From: Limanda limanda | Lineage: Eukaryota > Chordata > Actinopteri > Pleuronectiformes > Pleuronectidae | Length of the DNA stretch: 64,000 nucleotides | Assembly (NCBI RefSeq): GCF_963576545.1 | Contig: NW_026870438.1 | Span: 1,178,001 to 1,242,000 of the forward strand | Direction: 5' to 3' | Part shown: in pieces, positions 49,401 through 62,500 of the stretch | Layout of the letters: each line of letters opens with the position of its first letter | Numbering within the stretch: position 1 is the first letter of the stretch | Notes under the pieces: model-generated | Told to the model about the DNA's origin: nothing | What the model saw: only the letters and a program-made list of their open reading frames with translations | Databases searched by the model: none | Position numbers and translations under genes: made by a program

Positions 49401-52400
49401 GCGCGCATCGATCGGTACCATCCTTGAGCTTCTCCGACTTTCGGAAGGGTTAGGGTTAGGGTTAGGGATGAAAGCACATAGGAGAAAGAGATATTCTTGA
49501 ATAACTTTTTTTGTGAAGGTCGGAGAGACTTGAAAAGTGGTTGCATCTGGACTAATTTGGGTCCTGCGGATCGATTGGTACCATCCCCGAGCTTGTACGA
49601 CCTTCGGAAGAGGTCGACCGACGAAATTCCCCCAAATCTGAGGAGATATTCTTGAATAACTTTTTTTGTGAAGGTCGGAGAGACTTGCAAGTAGGCTCTA
49701 CCCCCACTAAATGGGGTTGCGCGCATCGATCGGTACCATCCTTGAGCTTCTCCGACTTTCGGAAGGGTTAGGGTTAGGGTTAGGGATGAAAGCACATAGG
49801 AGAAAGAGATATTCTTGAATAACTTTTTTTGTGAAGGTCGGAGAGACTTGCAAGTAGGCTCTACCCCCACTAAATGGGGTAGCGCGCATCGATTGGTACC
49901 ATCCTTGAGCTTCTCCGACTTTCGGAAGGGTTAGGGTTAGGGTTAGGGATGAAAGCACATAGGAGAAAGAGATATTCTTGAATAACTTTTTTTGTGAAGG
50001 TCGGAGAGACTTGAAAAGTGGTTGCATCTGGACTAATTTGGGTCCTGCGGATCGATTGGTACCATCCTCGAGCTTGTACGACCTTCGGAAGAGGTCGACC
50101 GACGAAATTCCCCCAAATCTGAGGAGATATTCTTGAATAACTTTTTTTGTGAAGGTCGGAGAGACTTGCAAGTAGGCTCTACCCCCACTAAATGGGGTTG
50201 CGCGCATCGATCGGTACCATCCTTGAGCTTCTCCGACTTTCGGAAGGGTTAGGGTTAGGGTTAGGGATGAAAGCACATAGGAGAAAGAGATATTCTTGAA
50301 TAACTTTTTTTGTGAAGGTCGGAGAGACTTGCAAGTAGGCTCTACTCCCACTAAATGGGGTAGCGCGCATCGATCGGTACCATCCTTGAGCTTCTCCGAC
50401 TTTCGGAAGGGTTAGGGTTAGGGTTAGGGATGAAAGCACATAGGAGAAAGAGATATTCTTGAATAACTTTTTTTGTGAAGGTCGGAGAGACTTGCAAGTA
50501 GGCTCTACCCCCACTAAATGGGGTAGCGCGCATCGATCGGTACCATCCTTGAGCTTCTCCGACTTTCGGAAGGGTTAGGGTTAGGGTTAGGGATGAAAGC
50601 ACATAGGAGAAAGAGATATTCTTGAATAACTTTTTTTGTGAAGGTCGGAGAGACTTGCAAGTAGGCTCTACCCCCACTAAATGGGGTAGCGCGCATCGAT
50701 CGGTACCATCCTTGAGCTTCTCCGACTTTCGGAAGGGTTAGGGTTAGGGTTAGGGATGAAAGCACATAGGAGAAAGAGATATTCTTGAATAACTTTTTTT
50801 GTGAAGGTCGGAGAGACTTGGAAAGTGGTTGCATCTGGACTAATTTGGGTCCTGCGGATCGATTGGTACCATGCCCGAGCTTGTACGACCTTCGGAAGAG
50901 GTCGACCGACGAAATTCCCCCAAATCTGAGGAGATATTCTTGAATAACTTTTTTTGTAAAGGTCGGAGAGACTTGCAAGTAGGCTCTACCCCCACTAAAT
51001 GGGGTAGCGCGCATCGATCGGTACCATCCTTGAGCTTCTCCGACTTTCGGAAGGGTTAGGGTTAGGGTTAGGGATGAAAGCACATAGGAGAAAGAGATAT
51101 TCTTGAATAACTTTTTTTGTGAAGGTCGGAGAGACTTGGAAAGTGGTTGCATCTGGACTAATTTGGGTCCTGCGGATCGATTGGTACCATCCCCGAGCTT
51201 GTACGACCTTCGGAAGAGGTCGACCGACGAAATTCCCCCAAATCTGAGGAGATATTCTTGAATAACTTTTTTTGTGAAGGTCGGAGAGACTTGCAAGTAG
51301 GCTCTACCCCCACTAAATGTGGTAGCGTGCATCGATCGGTACCATCCTTGAGCTTCTCCGACTTTCGGAAGGGTTAGGGTTAGGGTTAGTGATGAAAGCA
51401 CATAGGAGAAAGAGATATTCTTGAATAACTTTTTTTGTGAAGGTCGGAGAGACTTGCAAGTAGGCTCTACCCCCACTAAATGGGGTAGCACGCATCGATC
51501 GGTACCATCCTTGAGCTTCTCCGACTTTCGGAAGGGTTAGGGTTAGGGTTAGGGATGAAAGCACATAGGAGAAAGAGATATTCTTGAATAACTTTTTTTG
51601 TGAAGGTCGGAGAGACTTGGAAAGTGGTTGCATCTGGACTAATTTGGGTCCTGCGGATCGATTGGTACCATCCCCGAGCTTGTACGACCTTCGGAAGAGG
51701 TCGACCGACGAAATTCCCCCAAATCTGAGGAGATATTCTTGAATAACTTTTTTTGTGAAGGTCGGAGAGACTTGCAAGTAGGCTCTACCCCCACTAAATG
51801 GGGTAGCGCGCATCGATCGGTACCATCCTTGAGCTTCTCCGACTTTCGGAAGGGTTAGGGTTAGGGATGAAAGCACATAGGAGAAAGAGATATTCTTGAA
51901 TAACTTTTTTTGTGAAGGTCGGAGAGACTTGCAAGTAGGCTCTACCCCCACTAAATGGGGTAGCGCACATCGAACGGTACCATCCTTGAGCTTCTCCGAC
52001 TTTCGGAAGGGTTAGGGTTAGGGTTAGGGATGAAAGCACATAGGAGAAAGAGATATTCTTGAATAACTTTTTTTGTGAAGGTCGGAGAGACTTGGAAAGT
52101 GGTTGCATCTGGACTAATTTGGGTCCTGCGGATCGATTGGTACCATCCCCGAGCTTGTACGACCTTCGGAAGAGGTCGACCGACGAAATTCCCCCAAATC
52201 TGAGGAGATATTCTTGAATAACTTTTTTTGTGAAGGTCGGAGAGACTTGCAAGTAGGCTCTACCCCCACTAAATGGGGTAGCGCGCATCGATCGGTACCA
52301 TCCTTGAGCTTCTCCGACTTTCGGAAGGGTTAGGGTTAGGGTTAGGGATGAAAGCACATAGGAGAAAGAGATATTCTTGAATAACTTTTTTTGTGAAGGT

Positions 52401-55400
52401 CGGAGAGACTTGCAAGTAGGCTCTACCCCCACTAAATGGGGTAGCGCGCATCGATCGGTACCATCCTTGAGCTTCTCCGACTTTCGGAAGGGTTAGGGTT
52501 AGGGTTAGGGATGAAAGCACATAGGAGAAAGAGATATTCTTGAATAACTTTTTTTGTGAAGGTCGGAGAGACTTGAAAAGTGGTTGCATCTGGACTAATT
52601 TGGGTCCTGCGGATCGATTGGTACCATCCCCGAGCTTGTACGACCTTCGGAAGAGGTCGACCGACGAAATTCCCCCAAATCTGAGGAGATATTCTTGAAT
52701 AACTTTTTTTGTGAAGGTCGGAGAGACTTGCAAGTAGGCTCTACCCCCACTAAATGGGGTTGCGCGCATCGATCGGTACCATCCTTGAGCTTCTCCGACT
52801 TTCGGAAGGGTTAGGGTTAGGGTTAGGGATGAAAGCACATAGGAGAAAGAGATATTCTTGAATAACTTTTTTTGTGAAGGTCGGAGAGACTTGCAAGTAG
52901 GCTCTACTCCCACTAAATGGGGTAGCGCGCATCGATCGGTACCATCCTTGAGCTTCTCCGACTTTCGGAAGGGTTAGGGTTAGGGTTAGGGATGAAAGCA
53001 CATAGGAGAAAGAGATATTCTTGAATAACTTTTTTTGTGAAGGTCGGAGAGACTTGCAAGTAGGCTCTACCCCCACTAAATGGGGTAGCGCGCATCGATC
53101 GGTACCATCCTTGAGCTTCTCCGACTTTCGGAAGGGTTAGGGTTAGGGTTAGGGATGAAAGCACATAGGAGAAAGAGATATTCTTGAATAACTTTTTTTG
53201 TGAAGGTCGGAGAGACTTGCAAGTAGGCTCTACCCCCACTAAATGGGGTAGCGCGCATCGATCGGTACCATCCTTGAGCTTCTCCGACTTTCGGAAGGGT
53301 TAGGGTTAGGGTTAGGGATGAAAGCACATAGGAGAAAGAGATATTCTTGAATAACTTTTTTTGTGAAGGTCGGAGAGACTTGGAAAGTGGTTGCATCTGG
53401 ACTAATTTGGGTCCTGCGGATCGATTGGTACCATGCCCGAGCTTGTACGACCTTCGGAAGAGGTCGACCGACGAAATTCCCCCAAATCTGAGGAGATATT
53501 CTTGAATAACTTTTTTTGTAAAGGTCGGAGAGACTTGCAAGTAGGCTCTACCCCCACTAAATGGGGTAGCGCGCATCGATCGGTACCATCCTTGAGCTTC
53601 TCCGACTTTCGGAAGGGTTAGGGTTAGGGTTAGGGATGAAAGCACATAGGAGAAAGAGATATTCTTGAATAACTTTTTTTGTGAAGGTCGGAGAGACTTG
53701 GAAAGTGGTTGCATCTGGACTAATTTGGGTCCTGCGGATCGATTGGTACCATCCCCGAGCTTGTACGACCTTCGGAAGAGGTCGACCGACGAAATTCCCC
53801 CAAATCTGAGGAGATATTCTTGAATAACTTTTTTTGTGAAGGTCGGAGAGACTTGCAAGTAGGCTCTACCCCCACTAAATGGGGTAGCGTGCATCGATCG
53901 GTACCATCCTTGAGCTTCTCCGACTTTCGGAAGGGTTAGGGTTAGGGTTAGTGATGAAAGCACATAGGAGAAAGAGATATTCTTGAATAACTTTTTTTGT
54001 GAAGGTCGGAGAGACTTGCAAGTAGGCTCTACCCCCACTAAATGGGGTAGCACGCATCGATCGGTACCATCCTTGAGCTTCTCCGACTTTCGGAAGGGTT
54101 AGGGTTAGGGTTAGGGATGAAAGCACATAGGAGAAAGAGATATTCTTGAATAACTTTTTTTGTGAAGGTCGGAGAGACTTGGAAAGTGGTTGCATCTGGA
54201 CTAATTTGGGTCCTGCGGATCGATTGGTACCATCCCCGAGCTTGTACGACCTTCGGAAGAGGTCGACCGACGAAATTCCCCCAAATCTGAGGAGATATTC
54301 TTGAATAACTTTTTTTGTGAAGGTCGGAGAGACTTGCAAGTAGGCTCTACCCCCACTAAATGGGGTAGCGCGCATCGATCGGTACCATCCTTGAGCTTCT
54401 CCGACTTTCGGAAGGGTTAGGGTTAGGGATGAAAGCACATAGGAGAAAGAGATATTCTTGAATAACTTTTTTTGTGAAGGTCGTAGAGACTTGCAAGTAG
54501 GCTCTACCCCCACTAAATGGGGTAGCGCACATCGAACGGTACCATCCTTGAGCTTCTCCGACTTTCGGAAGGGTTAGGGTTAGGGTTAGGGATGAAAGCA
54601 CATAGGAGAAAGAGATATTCTTGAATAACTTTTTTTGTGAAGGTCGGAGAGACTTGGAAAGTGGTTGCATCTGGACTAATTTGGGTCCTGCGGATCGATT
54701 GGTACCATCCCCGAGCTTGTACGACCTTCGGAAGAGGTCGACCGACGAAATTCCCCCAAATCTGAGGAGATATTCTTGAATAACTTTTTTTGTGAAGGTC
54801 GGAGAGACTTGCAAGTAGGCTCTACCCCCACTAAATGGGGTAGCGCGCATCGATCGGTACCATCCTTGAGCTTCTCCGACTTTCGGAAGGGTTAGGGTTA
54901 GGGTTAGGGATGAAAGCACATAGGAGAAAGAGATATTCTTGAATAACTTTTTTTGTGAAGGTCGGAGAGACTTGCAAGTAGGCTCTACCCCCACTAAATG
55001 GGGTAGCGCGCATCGATCGGTACCATCCTTGAGCTTCTCCGACTTTCGGAAGGGTTAGGGTTAGGGTTAGGGATGAAAGCACATAGGAGAAAGAGATATT
55101 CTTGAATAACTTTTTTTGTGAAGGTCGGAGAGACTTGCAAGTAGGCTCTACCCCCACTAAATGGGGTAGCGCACATCGAACGGTACCATCCTTGAGCTTC
55201 TCCGACTTTCGGAAGGGTTAGGGTTAGGGTTAGGGATGAAAGCACATAGGAGAAAGAGATATTCTTGAATAACTTTTTTTGTGAAGGTCGGAGAGACTTG
55301 GAAAGTGGTTGCATCTGGACTAATTTGGGTCCTGCGGATCGATTGGTACCATCCCCGAGCTTGTACGACCTTCGGAAGAGGTCGACCGACGAAATTCCCC

Positions 55401-58400
55401 CAAATCTGAGGAGATATTCTTGAATAACTTTTTTTGTGAAGGTCGGAGAGACTTGCAAGTAGGCTCTACCCCCACTAAATGGGGTAGCGCGCATCGATCG
55501 GTACCATCCTTGAGCTTCTCCGACTTTCGGAAGGGTTAGGGTTAGGGTTAGGGATGAAAGCACATAGGAGAAAGAGATATTCTTGAATAACTTTTTTTGT
55601 GAAGGTCGGAGAGACTTGCAAGTAGGCTCTACCCCCACTAAATGGGGTAGCGCGCATCGATCGGTACCATCCTTGAGCTTCTCCGACTTTCGGAAGGGTT
55701 AGGGTTAGGGTTAGGGATGAAAGCACATAGGAGAAAGAGATATTCTTGAATAACTTTTTTTGTGAAGGTCGGAGAGACTTGAAAAGTGGTTGCATCTGGA
55801 CTAATTTGGGTCCTGCGGATCGATTGGTACCATCCCCGAGCTTGTACGACCTTCGGAAGAGGTCGACCGACGAAATTCCCCCAAATCTGAGGAGATATTC
55901 TTGAATAACTTTTTTTGTGAAGGTCGGAGAGACTTGCAAGTAGGCTCTACCCCCACTAAATGGGGTTGCGCGCATCGATCGGTACCATCCTTGAGCTTCT
56001 CCGACTTTCGGAAGGGTTAGGGTTAGGGTTAGGGATGAAAGCACATAGGAGAAAGAGATATTCTTGAATAACTTTTTTTGTGAAGGTCGGAGAGACTTGC
56101 AAGTAGGCTCTACTCCCACTAAATGGGGTAGCGCGCATCGATCGGTACCATCCTTGAGCTTCTCCGACTTTCGGAAGGGTTAGGGTTAGGGTTAGGGATG
56201 AAAGCACATAGGAGAAAGAGATATTCTTGAATAACTTTTTTTGTGAAGGTCGGAGAGACTTGCAAGTAGGCTCTACCCCCACTAAATGGGGTAGCGCGCA
56301 TCGATCGGTACCATCCTTGAGCTTCTCCGACTTTCGGAAGGGTTAGGGTTAGGGTTAGGGATGAAAGCACATAGGAGAAAGAGATATTCTTGAATAACTT
56401 TTTTTGTGAAGGTCGGAGAGACTTGCAAGTAGGCTCTACCCCCACTAAATGGGGTAGCGCGCATCGATCGGTACCATCCTTGAGCTTCTCCGACTTTCGG
56501 AAGGGTTAGGGTTAGGGTTAGGGATGAAAGCACATAGGAGAAAGAGATATTCTTGAATAACTTTTTTTGTGAAGGTCGGAGAGACTTGCAAGTAGGCTCT
56601 ACCCCCACTAAATGGGGTAGCGCGCATCGATCGGTACCATCCTTGAGCTTCTCCGACTTTCGGAAGGGTTAGGGTTAGGGTTAGGGATGAAAGCACATAG
56701 GAGAAAGAGATATTCTTGAATAACTTTTTTTGTGAAGGTCGGAGAGACTTGAAAAGTGGTTGCATCTGGACTAATTTGGGTCCTGCGGATCGATTGGTAC
56801 CATCCCCGAGCTTGTACGACCTTCGGAAGAGGTCGACCGACGAAATTCCCCCAAATCTGAGGAGATATTCTTGAATAACTTTTTTTGTGAAGGTCGGAGA
56901 GACTTGCAAGTAGGCTCTACCCCCACTAAATGGAGTTGCGCGCATCGATCGGTACCATCCTTGAGCTTCTCCGACTTTCGGAAGGGTTAGGGTTAGGGTT
57001 AGGGATGAAAGCACATAGGAGAAAGAGATATTCTTGAATAACTTTTTTTGTGAAGGTCGGAGAGACTTGCAAGTAGGCTCTACTCCCACTAAATGGGGTA
57101 GCGCGCATCGATCGGTACCATCCTTGAGCTTCTCCGACTTTCGGAAGGGTTAGGGTTAGGGTTAGGGATGAAAGCACATAGGAGAAAGAGATATTCTTGA
57201 ATAACTTTTTTTGTGAAGGTCGGAGAGACTTGCAAGTAGGCTCTACCCCCACTAAATGGGGTAGCGCGCATCGATCGGTACCATCCTTGAGCTTCTCTGA
57301 CTTTCGGAAGGGTTAGGGTTAGGGTTAGGGATGAAAGCACATAGGAGAAAGAGATATTCTTGAATAACTTTTTTTGTGAAGGTCGGAGAGACTTGCAAGT
57401 AGGCTCTACCCCCACTAAATGGGGTAGCGCGCATCGATCGGTACCATCCTTGAGCTTCTCCGACTTTCGGAAGGGTTAGGGTTAGGGTTAGGGATGAAAG
57501 CACATAGGAGAAAGAGATATTCTTGAATAACTTTTTTTGTGAAGGTCGGAGAGACTTGCAAGTAGGCTCTACCCCCACTAAATGGGGTAGCGCGCATCGA
57601 TCGGTACCATCCTTGAGCTTCTCCGACTTTCGGAAGGGTTAGGGTTAGGGTTAGGGATGAAAGCACATAGGAGAAAGAGATATTCTTGAATAACTTTTTT
57701 TGTGAAGGTCGGAGAGACTTGCAAGTAGGCTCTACCCCCACTAAATGGGGTAGCGCGCATCGATCGGTACCATCCTTGAGCTTCTCCGACTTTCGGAAGG
57801 GTTAGGGTTAGGGTTAGGGATGAAAGCACATAGGAGAAAGAGATATTCTTGAATAACTTTTTTTGTGAAGGTCGGAGAGACTTGCAAGTAGGCTCTACCC
57901 CCACTAAATGGGGTAGCGCGCATCGATCGGTACCATCCTTGAGCTTCTCCGACTTTCGGAAGGGTTAGGGTTAGGGTTAGGGATGAAAGCACATAGGAGA
58001 AAGAGATATTCTTGAATAACTTTTTTTGTGAAGGTCGGAGAGACTTGAAAAGTGGTTGCATCTGGACTAATTTGGGTCCTGCGGATCGATTGGTACCATC
58101 CCCGAGCTTGTACGACCTTCGGAAGAGGTCGACCGACGAAATTCCCCCAAATCTGAGGAGATATTCTTGAATAACTTTTTTTGTGAAGGTCGGAGAGACT
58201 TGCAAGTAGGCTTTACCCCCACTAAATGGGGTTGCGCGCATCGATCGGTACCATCCTTGAGCTTCTCCGACTTTCGGAAGGGTTAGGGTTAGGGTTAGGG
58301 ATGAAAGCACATAGGAGAAAGAGATATTCTTGAATAACTTTTTTTGTAAAGGTCGGAGAGACTTGGAAAGTGGTTGCATCTGGACTAATTTGGGTCCTGC

Positions 58401-59513
58401 GGATCGATTGGTACCATCCCCGAGCTTGTACGACCTTCGGAAGAGGTCGACCGACGAAATTCCCCCAAATCTGAGGAGATATTCTTGAATAACTTTTTTT
58501 GTGAAGGTCGGAGAGACTTGCAAGTAGGCTCTACCCCCACTAAATGGGGTTGCGCGCATCGATCGGTACCATCCTTGAGCTTCTCCGACTTTCGGAAGGG
58601 TTAGGGTTAGGGTTAGGAATGAAAGCACATAGGAGAAAGAGATATTCTTGAATAACTTTTTTTGTAAAGGTCGGAGAGACTTGGAAAGTGGTTGCATCTG
58701 GACTAATTTGGGTCCTGCGGATCGATTGGTACCATCCCCGAGCTTGTACGACCTTCGGAAGAGGTCGACCGACGAAATTCCCCCAAATCTGAGGAGATAT
58801 TCTTGAATAACTTTTTTTGTGAAGGTCGGAGAGACTTGCAAGTAGGCTCTACCCCCACTAAATGGGGTTGCGCGCATCGATCGGTACCATCCTTGAGCTT
58901 CTCCGACTTTCGGAAGGGTTAGGGTTAGGGTTAGGAATGAAAGCACATAGGAGAAAGAGATATTCTTGAATAACTTTTTTTGTGAAGGTCGGAGAGACTT
59001 GCAAGTAGGCTCTACCCCCACTAAATGGGGTAGCGCGCATCGATCGGTACCATCCTTGAGCTTCTCCGACTTTCGGAAGGGTTAGGGTTAGGGTTAGGGA
59101 TGAAAGCACATAGGAGAAAGAGATATTCTTGAATAACTTTTTTTGTGAAGGTCGGAGAGACTTGCAAGTAGGCTCTACCCCCACTAAATGGGGTAGCGCG
59201 CATCGATCGGTACCATCCTTGAGCTTCTCCGACTTTCGGAAGGGTTAGGGTTAGGGTTAGGGATGAAAGCACATAGGAGAAAGAGATATTCTTGAATAAC
59301 TTTTTTTGTGAAGGTCGGAGAGACTTGAAAAGTGGTTGCATCTGGACTAATTTGGGTCCTGCGGATCGATTGGTACCATCCCCGAGCTTGTACGACCTTC
59401 GGAAGAGGTCGACCGACGAAATTCCCCCAAATCTGAGGAGATATTCTTGAATAACTTTTTTTGTGAAGGTCGGAGAGACTTGCAAGTAGGCTCTACCCCC
59501 ACTAAATGGGGTT
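40427..59513 (+). repeat. Segmental tandem duplication, copy 2 (19.09 kb, lacks one 2,081-bp unit)
   Basis: This is the direct tandem partner of 19259-40426. At every private marker I compared the two copies agree. The length difference of 2,081 bp equals one internal unit that is doubled in copy 1 (31.4-35.6 kb) and single here (52.6-54.7 kb). The match continues to at most 59723, where copy 1's successor has GAAGAG and this has GAAGGG. B heads from 40925 to 54697 are copy-1 positions plus 21168; then 55341, 55822, 56792, 58088, 58406, 58724 and 59368. Near-identity implies a very recent event or an assembly duplication. Confidence 0.88.
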
Positions 59514-62500
59514 GCGCGCATCGATCGGTACCATCCTTGAGCTTCTCCGACTTTCGGAAGGGTTAGGGTTAGGGTTAGGGATGAAAGCACATAGGAGAAA
59601 GAGATATTCTTGAATAACTTTTTTTGTGAAGGTCGGAGAGACTTGCAAGTAGGCTCTACCCCCACTAAATGGGGTAGCGCGCATCGATCGGTACCATCCT
59701 TGAGCTTCTCCGACTTTCGGAAGGGTTAGGGTTAGGGTTAGGGATGAAAGCACATAGGAGAAAGAGATATTCTTGAATAACTTTTTTTGTGAAGGTCGGA
59801 GAGACTTGAAAAGTGGTTGCATCTGGACTAATTTGGGTCCTGCGGATCGATTGGTACCATCCCCGAGCTTGTACGACCTTCGGAAGAGGTCGACCGACGA
59901 AATTCCCCCAAATCTGAGGAGATATTCTTGAATAACTTTTTTTGTGAAGGTCGGAGAGACTTGCAAGTAGGCTCTACCCCCACTAAATGGGGTTGCGCGC
60001 ATCGATCGGTACCATCCTTGAGCTTCTCCGACTTTCGGAAGGGTTAGGGTTAGGGTTAGGGATGAAAGCACATAGGAGAAAGAGATATTCTTGAATAACT
60101 TTTTTTGTGAAGGTCGGAGAGACTTGCAAGTAGGCTCTACTCCCACTAAATGGGGTAGCGCGCATCGATCGGTACCATCCTTGAGCTTCTCCGACTTTCG
60201 GAAGGGTTAGGGTTAGGGTTAGGGATGAAAGCACATAGGAGAAAGAGATATTCTTGAATAACTTTTTTTGTGAAGGTCGGAGAGACTTGCAAGTAGGCTC
60301 TACCCCCACTAAATGGGGTAGCGCGCATCGATCGGTACCATCCTTGAGCTTCTCCGACTTTCGGAAGGGTTAGGGTTAGGGTTAGGGATGAAAGCACATA
60401 GGAGAAAGAGATATTCTTGAATAACTTTTTTTGTGAAGGTCGGAGAGACTTGCAAGTAGGCTCTACCCCCACTAAATGGGGTAGCGCGCATCGATCGGTA
60501 CCATCCTTGAGCTTCTCCGACTTTCGGAAGGGTTAGGGTTAGGGTTAGGGATGAAAGCACATAGGAGAAAGAGATATTCTTGAATAACTTTTTTTGTGAA
60601 GGTCGGAGAGACTTGGAAAGTGGTTGCATCTGGACTAATTTGGGTCCTGCGGATCGATTGGTACCATGCCCGAGCTTGTACGACCTTCGGAAGAGGTCGA
60701 CCGACGAAATTCCCCCAAATCTGAGGAGATATTCTTGAATAACTTTTTTTGTGAAGGTCGGAGAGACTTGCAAGTAGGCTCTACCCCCACTAAATGGGGT
60801 AGCGCGCATCGATCGGTACCATCCTTGAGCTTCTCCGACTTTCGGAAGGGTTAGGGTTAGGGTTAGGGATGAAAGCACATAGGAGAAAGAGATATTCTTG
60901 AATAACTTTTTTTGTAAAGGTCGGAGAGACTTGGAAAGTGGTTGCATCTGGACTAATTTGGGTCCTGCGGATCGATTGGTACCATCCCCGAGCTTGTACG
61001 ACCTTCGGAAGAGGTCGACCGACGAAATTCCCCCAAATCTGAGGAGATATTCTTGAATAACTTTTTTTGTGAAGGTCGGAGAGACTTGCAAGTAGGCTCT
61101 ACCCCCACTAAATGGGGTTGCGCGCATCGATCGGTACCATCCTTGAGCTTCTCCGACTTTCGGAAGGGTTAGGGTTAGGGTTAGGAATGAAAGCACATAG
61201 GAGAAAGAGATATTCTTGAATAACTTTTTTTGTGAAGGTCGGAGAGACTTGCAAGTAGGCTCTACCCCCACTAAATGGGGTAGCGCGCATCGATCGGTAC
61301 CATCCTTGAGCTTCTCCGACTTTCGGAAGGGTTAGGGTTAGGGTTAGGGATGAAAGCACATAGGAGAAAGAGATATTCTTGAATAACTTTTTTTGTGAAG
61401 GTCGGAGAGACTTGAAAAGTGGTTGCATCTGGACTAATTTGGGTCCTGCGGATCGATTGGTACCATCCCCGAGCTTGTACGACCTTCGGAAGAGGTCGAC
61501 CGACGAAATTCCCCCAAATCTGAGGAGATATTCTTGAATAACTTTTTTTGTGAAGGTCGGAGAGACTTGCAAGTAGGCTCTACCCCCACTAAATGGGGTT
61601 GCGCGCATCGATCGGTACCATCCTTGAGCTTCTCCGACTTTCGGAAGGGTTAGGGTTAGGGTTAGGGATGAAAGCACATAGGAGAAAGAGATATTCTTGA
61701 ATAACTTTTTTTGTGAAGGTCGGAGAGACTTGCAAGTAGGCTCTACTCCCACTAAATGGGGTAGCGCGCATCGATCGGTACCATCCTTGAGCTTCTCCGA
61801 CTTTCGGAAGGGTTAGGGTTAGGGTTAGGGATGAAAGCACATAGGAGAAAGAGATATTCTTGAATAACTTTTTTTGTGAAGGTCGGAGAGACTTGCAAGT
61901 AGGCTCTACCCCCACTAAATGGGGTAGCGCGCATCGATCGGTACCATCCTTGAGCTTCTCCGACTTTCGGAAGGGTTAGGGTTAGGGTTAGGGATGAAAG
62001 CACATAGGAGAAAGAGATATTCTTGAATAACTTTTTTTGTGAAGGTCGGAGAGACTTGCAAGTAGGCTCTACCCCCACTAAATGGGGTAGCGCGCATCGA
62101 TCGGTACCATCCTTGAGCTTCTCCGACTTTCGGAAGGGTTAGGGTTAGGGTTAGGGATGAAAGCACATAGGAGAAAGAGATATTCTTGAATAACTTTTTT
62201 TGTGAAGGTCGGAGAGACTTGCAAGTAGGCTCTACCCCCACTAAATGGGGTAGCGCGCATCGATCGGTACCATCCTTGAGCTTCTCCGACTTTCGGAAGG
62301 GTTAGGGTTAGGGTTAGGGATGAAAGCACATAGGAGAAAGAGATATTCTTGAATAACTTTTTTTGTGAAGGTCGGAGAGACTTGAAAAGTGGTTTTATCT
62401 GGACTAATTTGGGTCCTGCGGATCGATTGGTACCATCCCCGAGCTTGTACGACCTTCGGAAGAGGTCGACCGACGAAATTCCCCCAAATCTGAGGAGATA

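Noticed and set aside
40427..59513. Treating the 21-kb repeat as certain biology
   Set aside because: Copies agree at all markers compared, so a false assembly duplication cannot be excluded from sequence alone; it is reported as a finding with that caveat.
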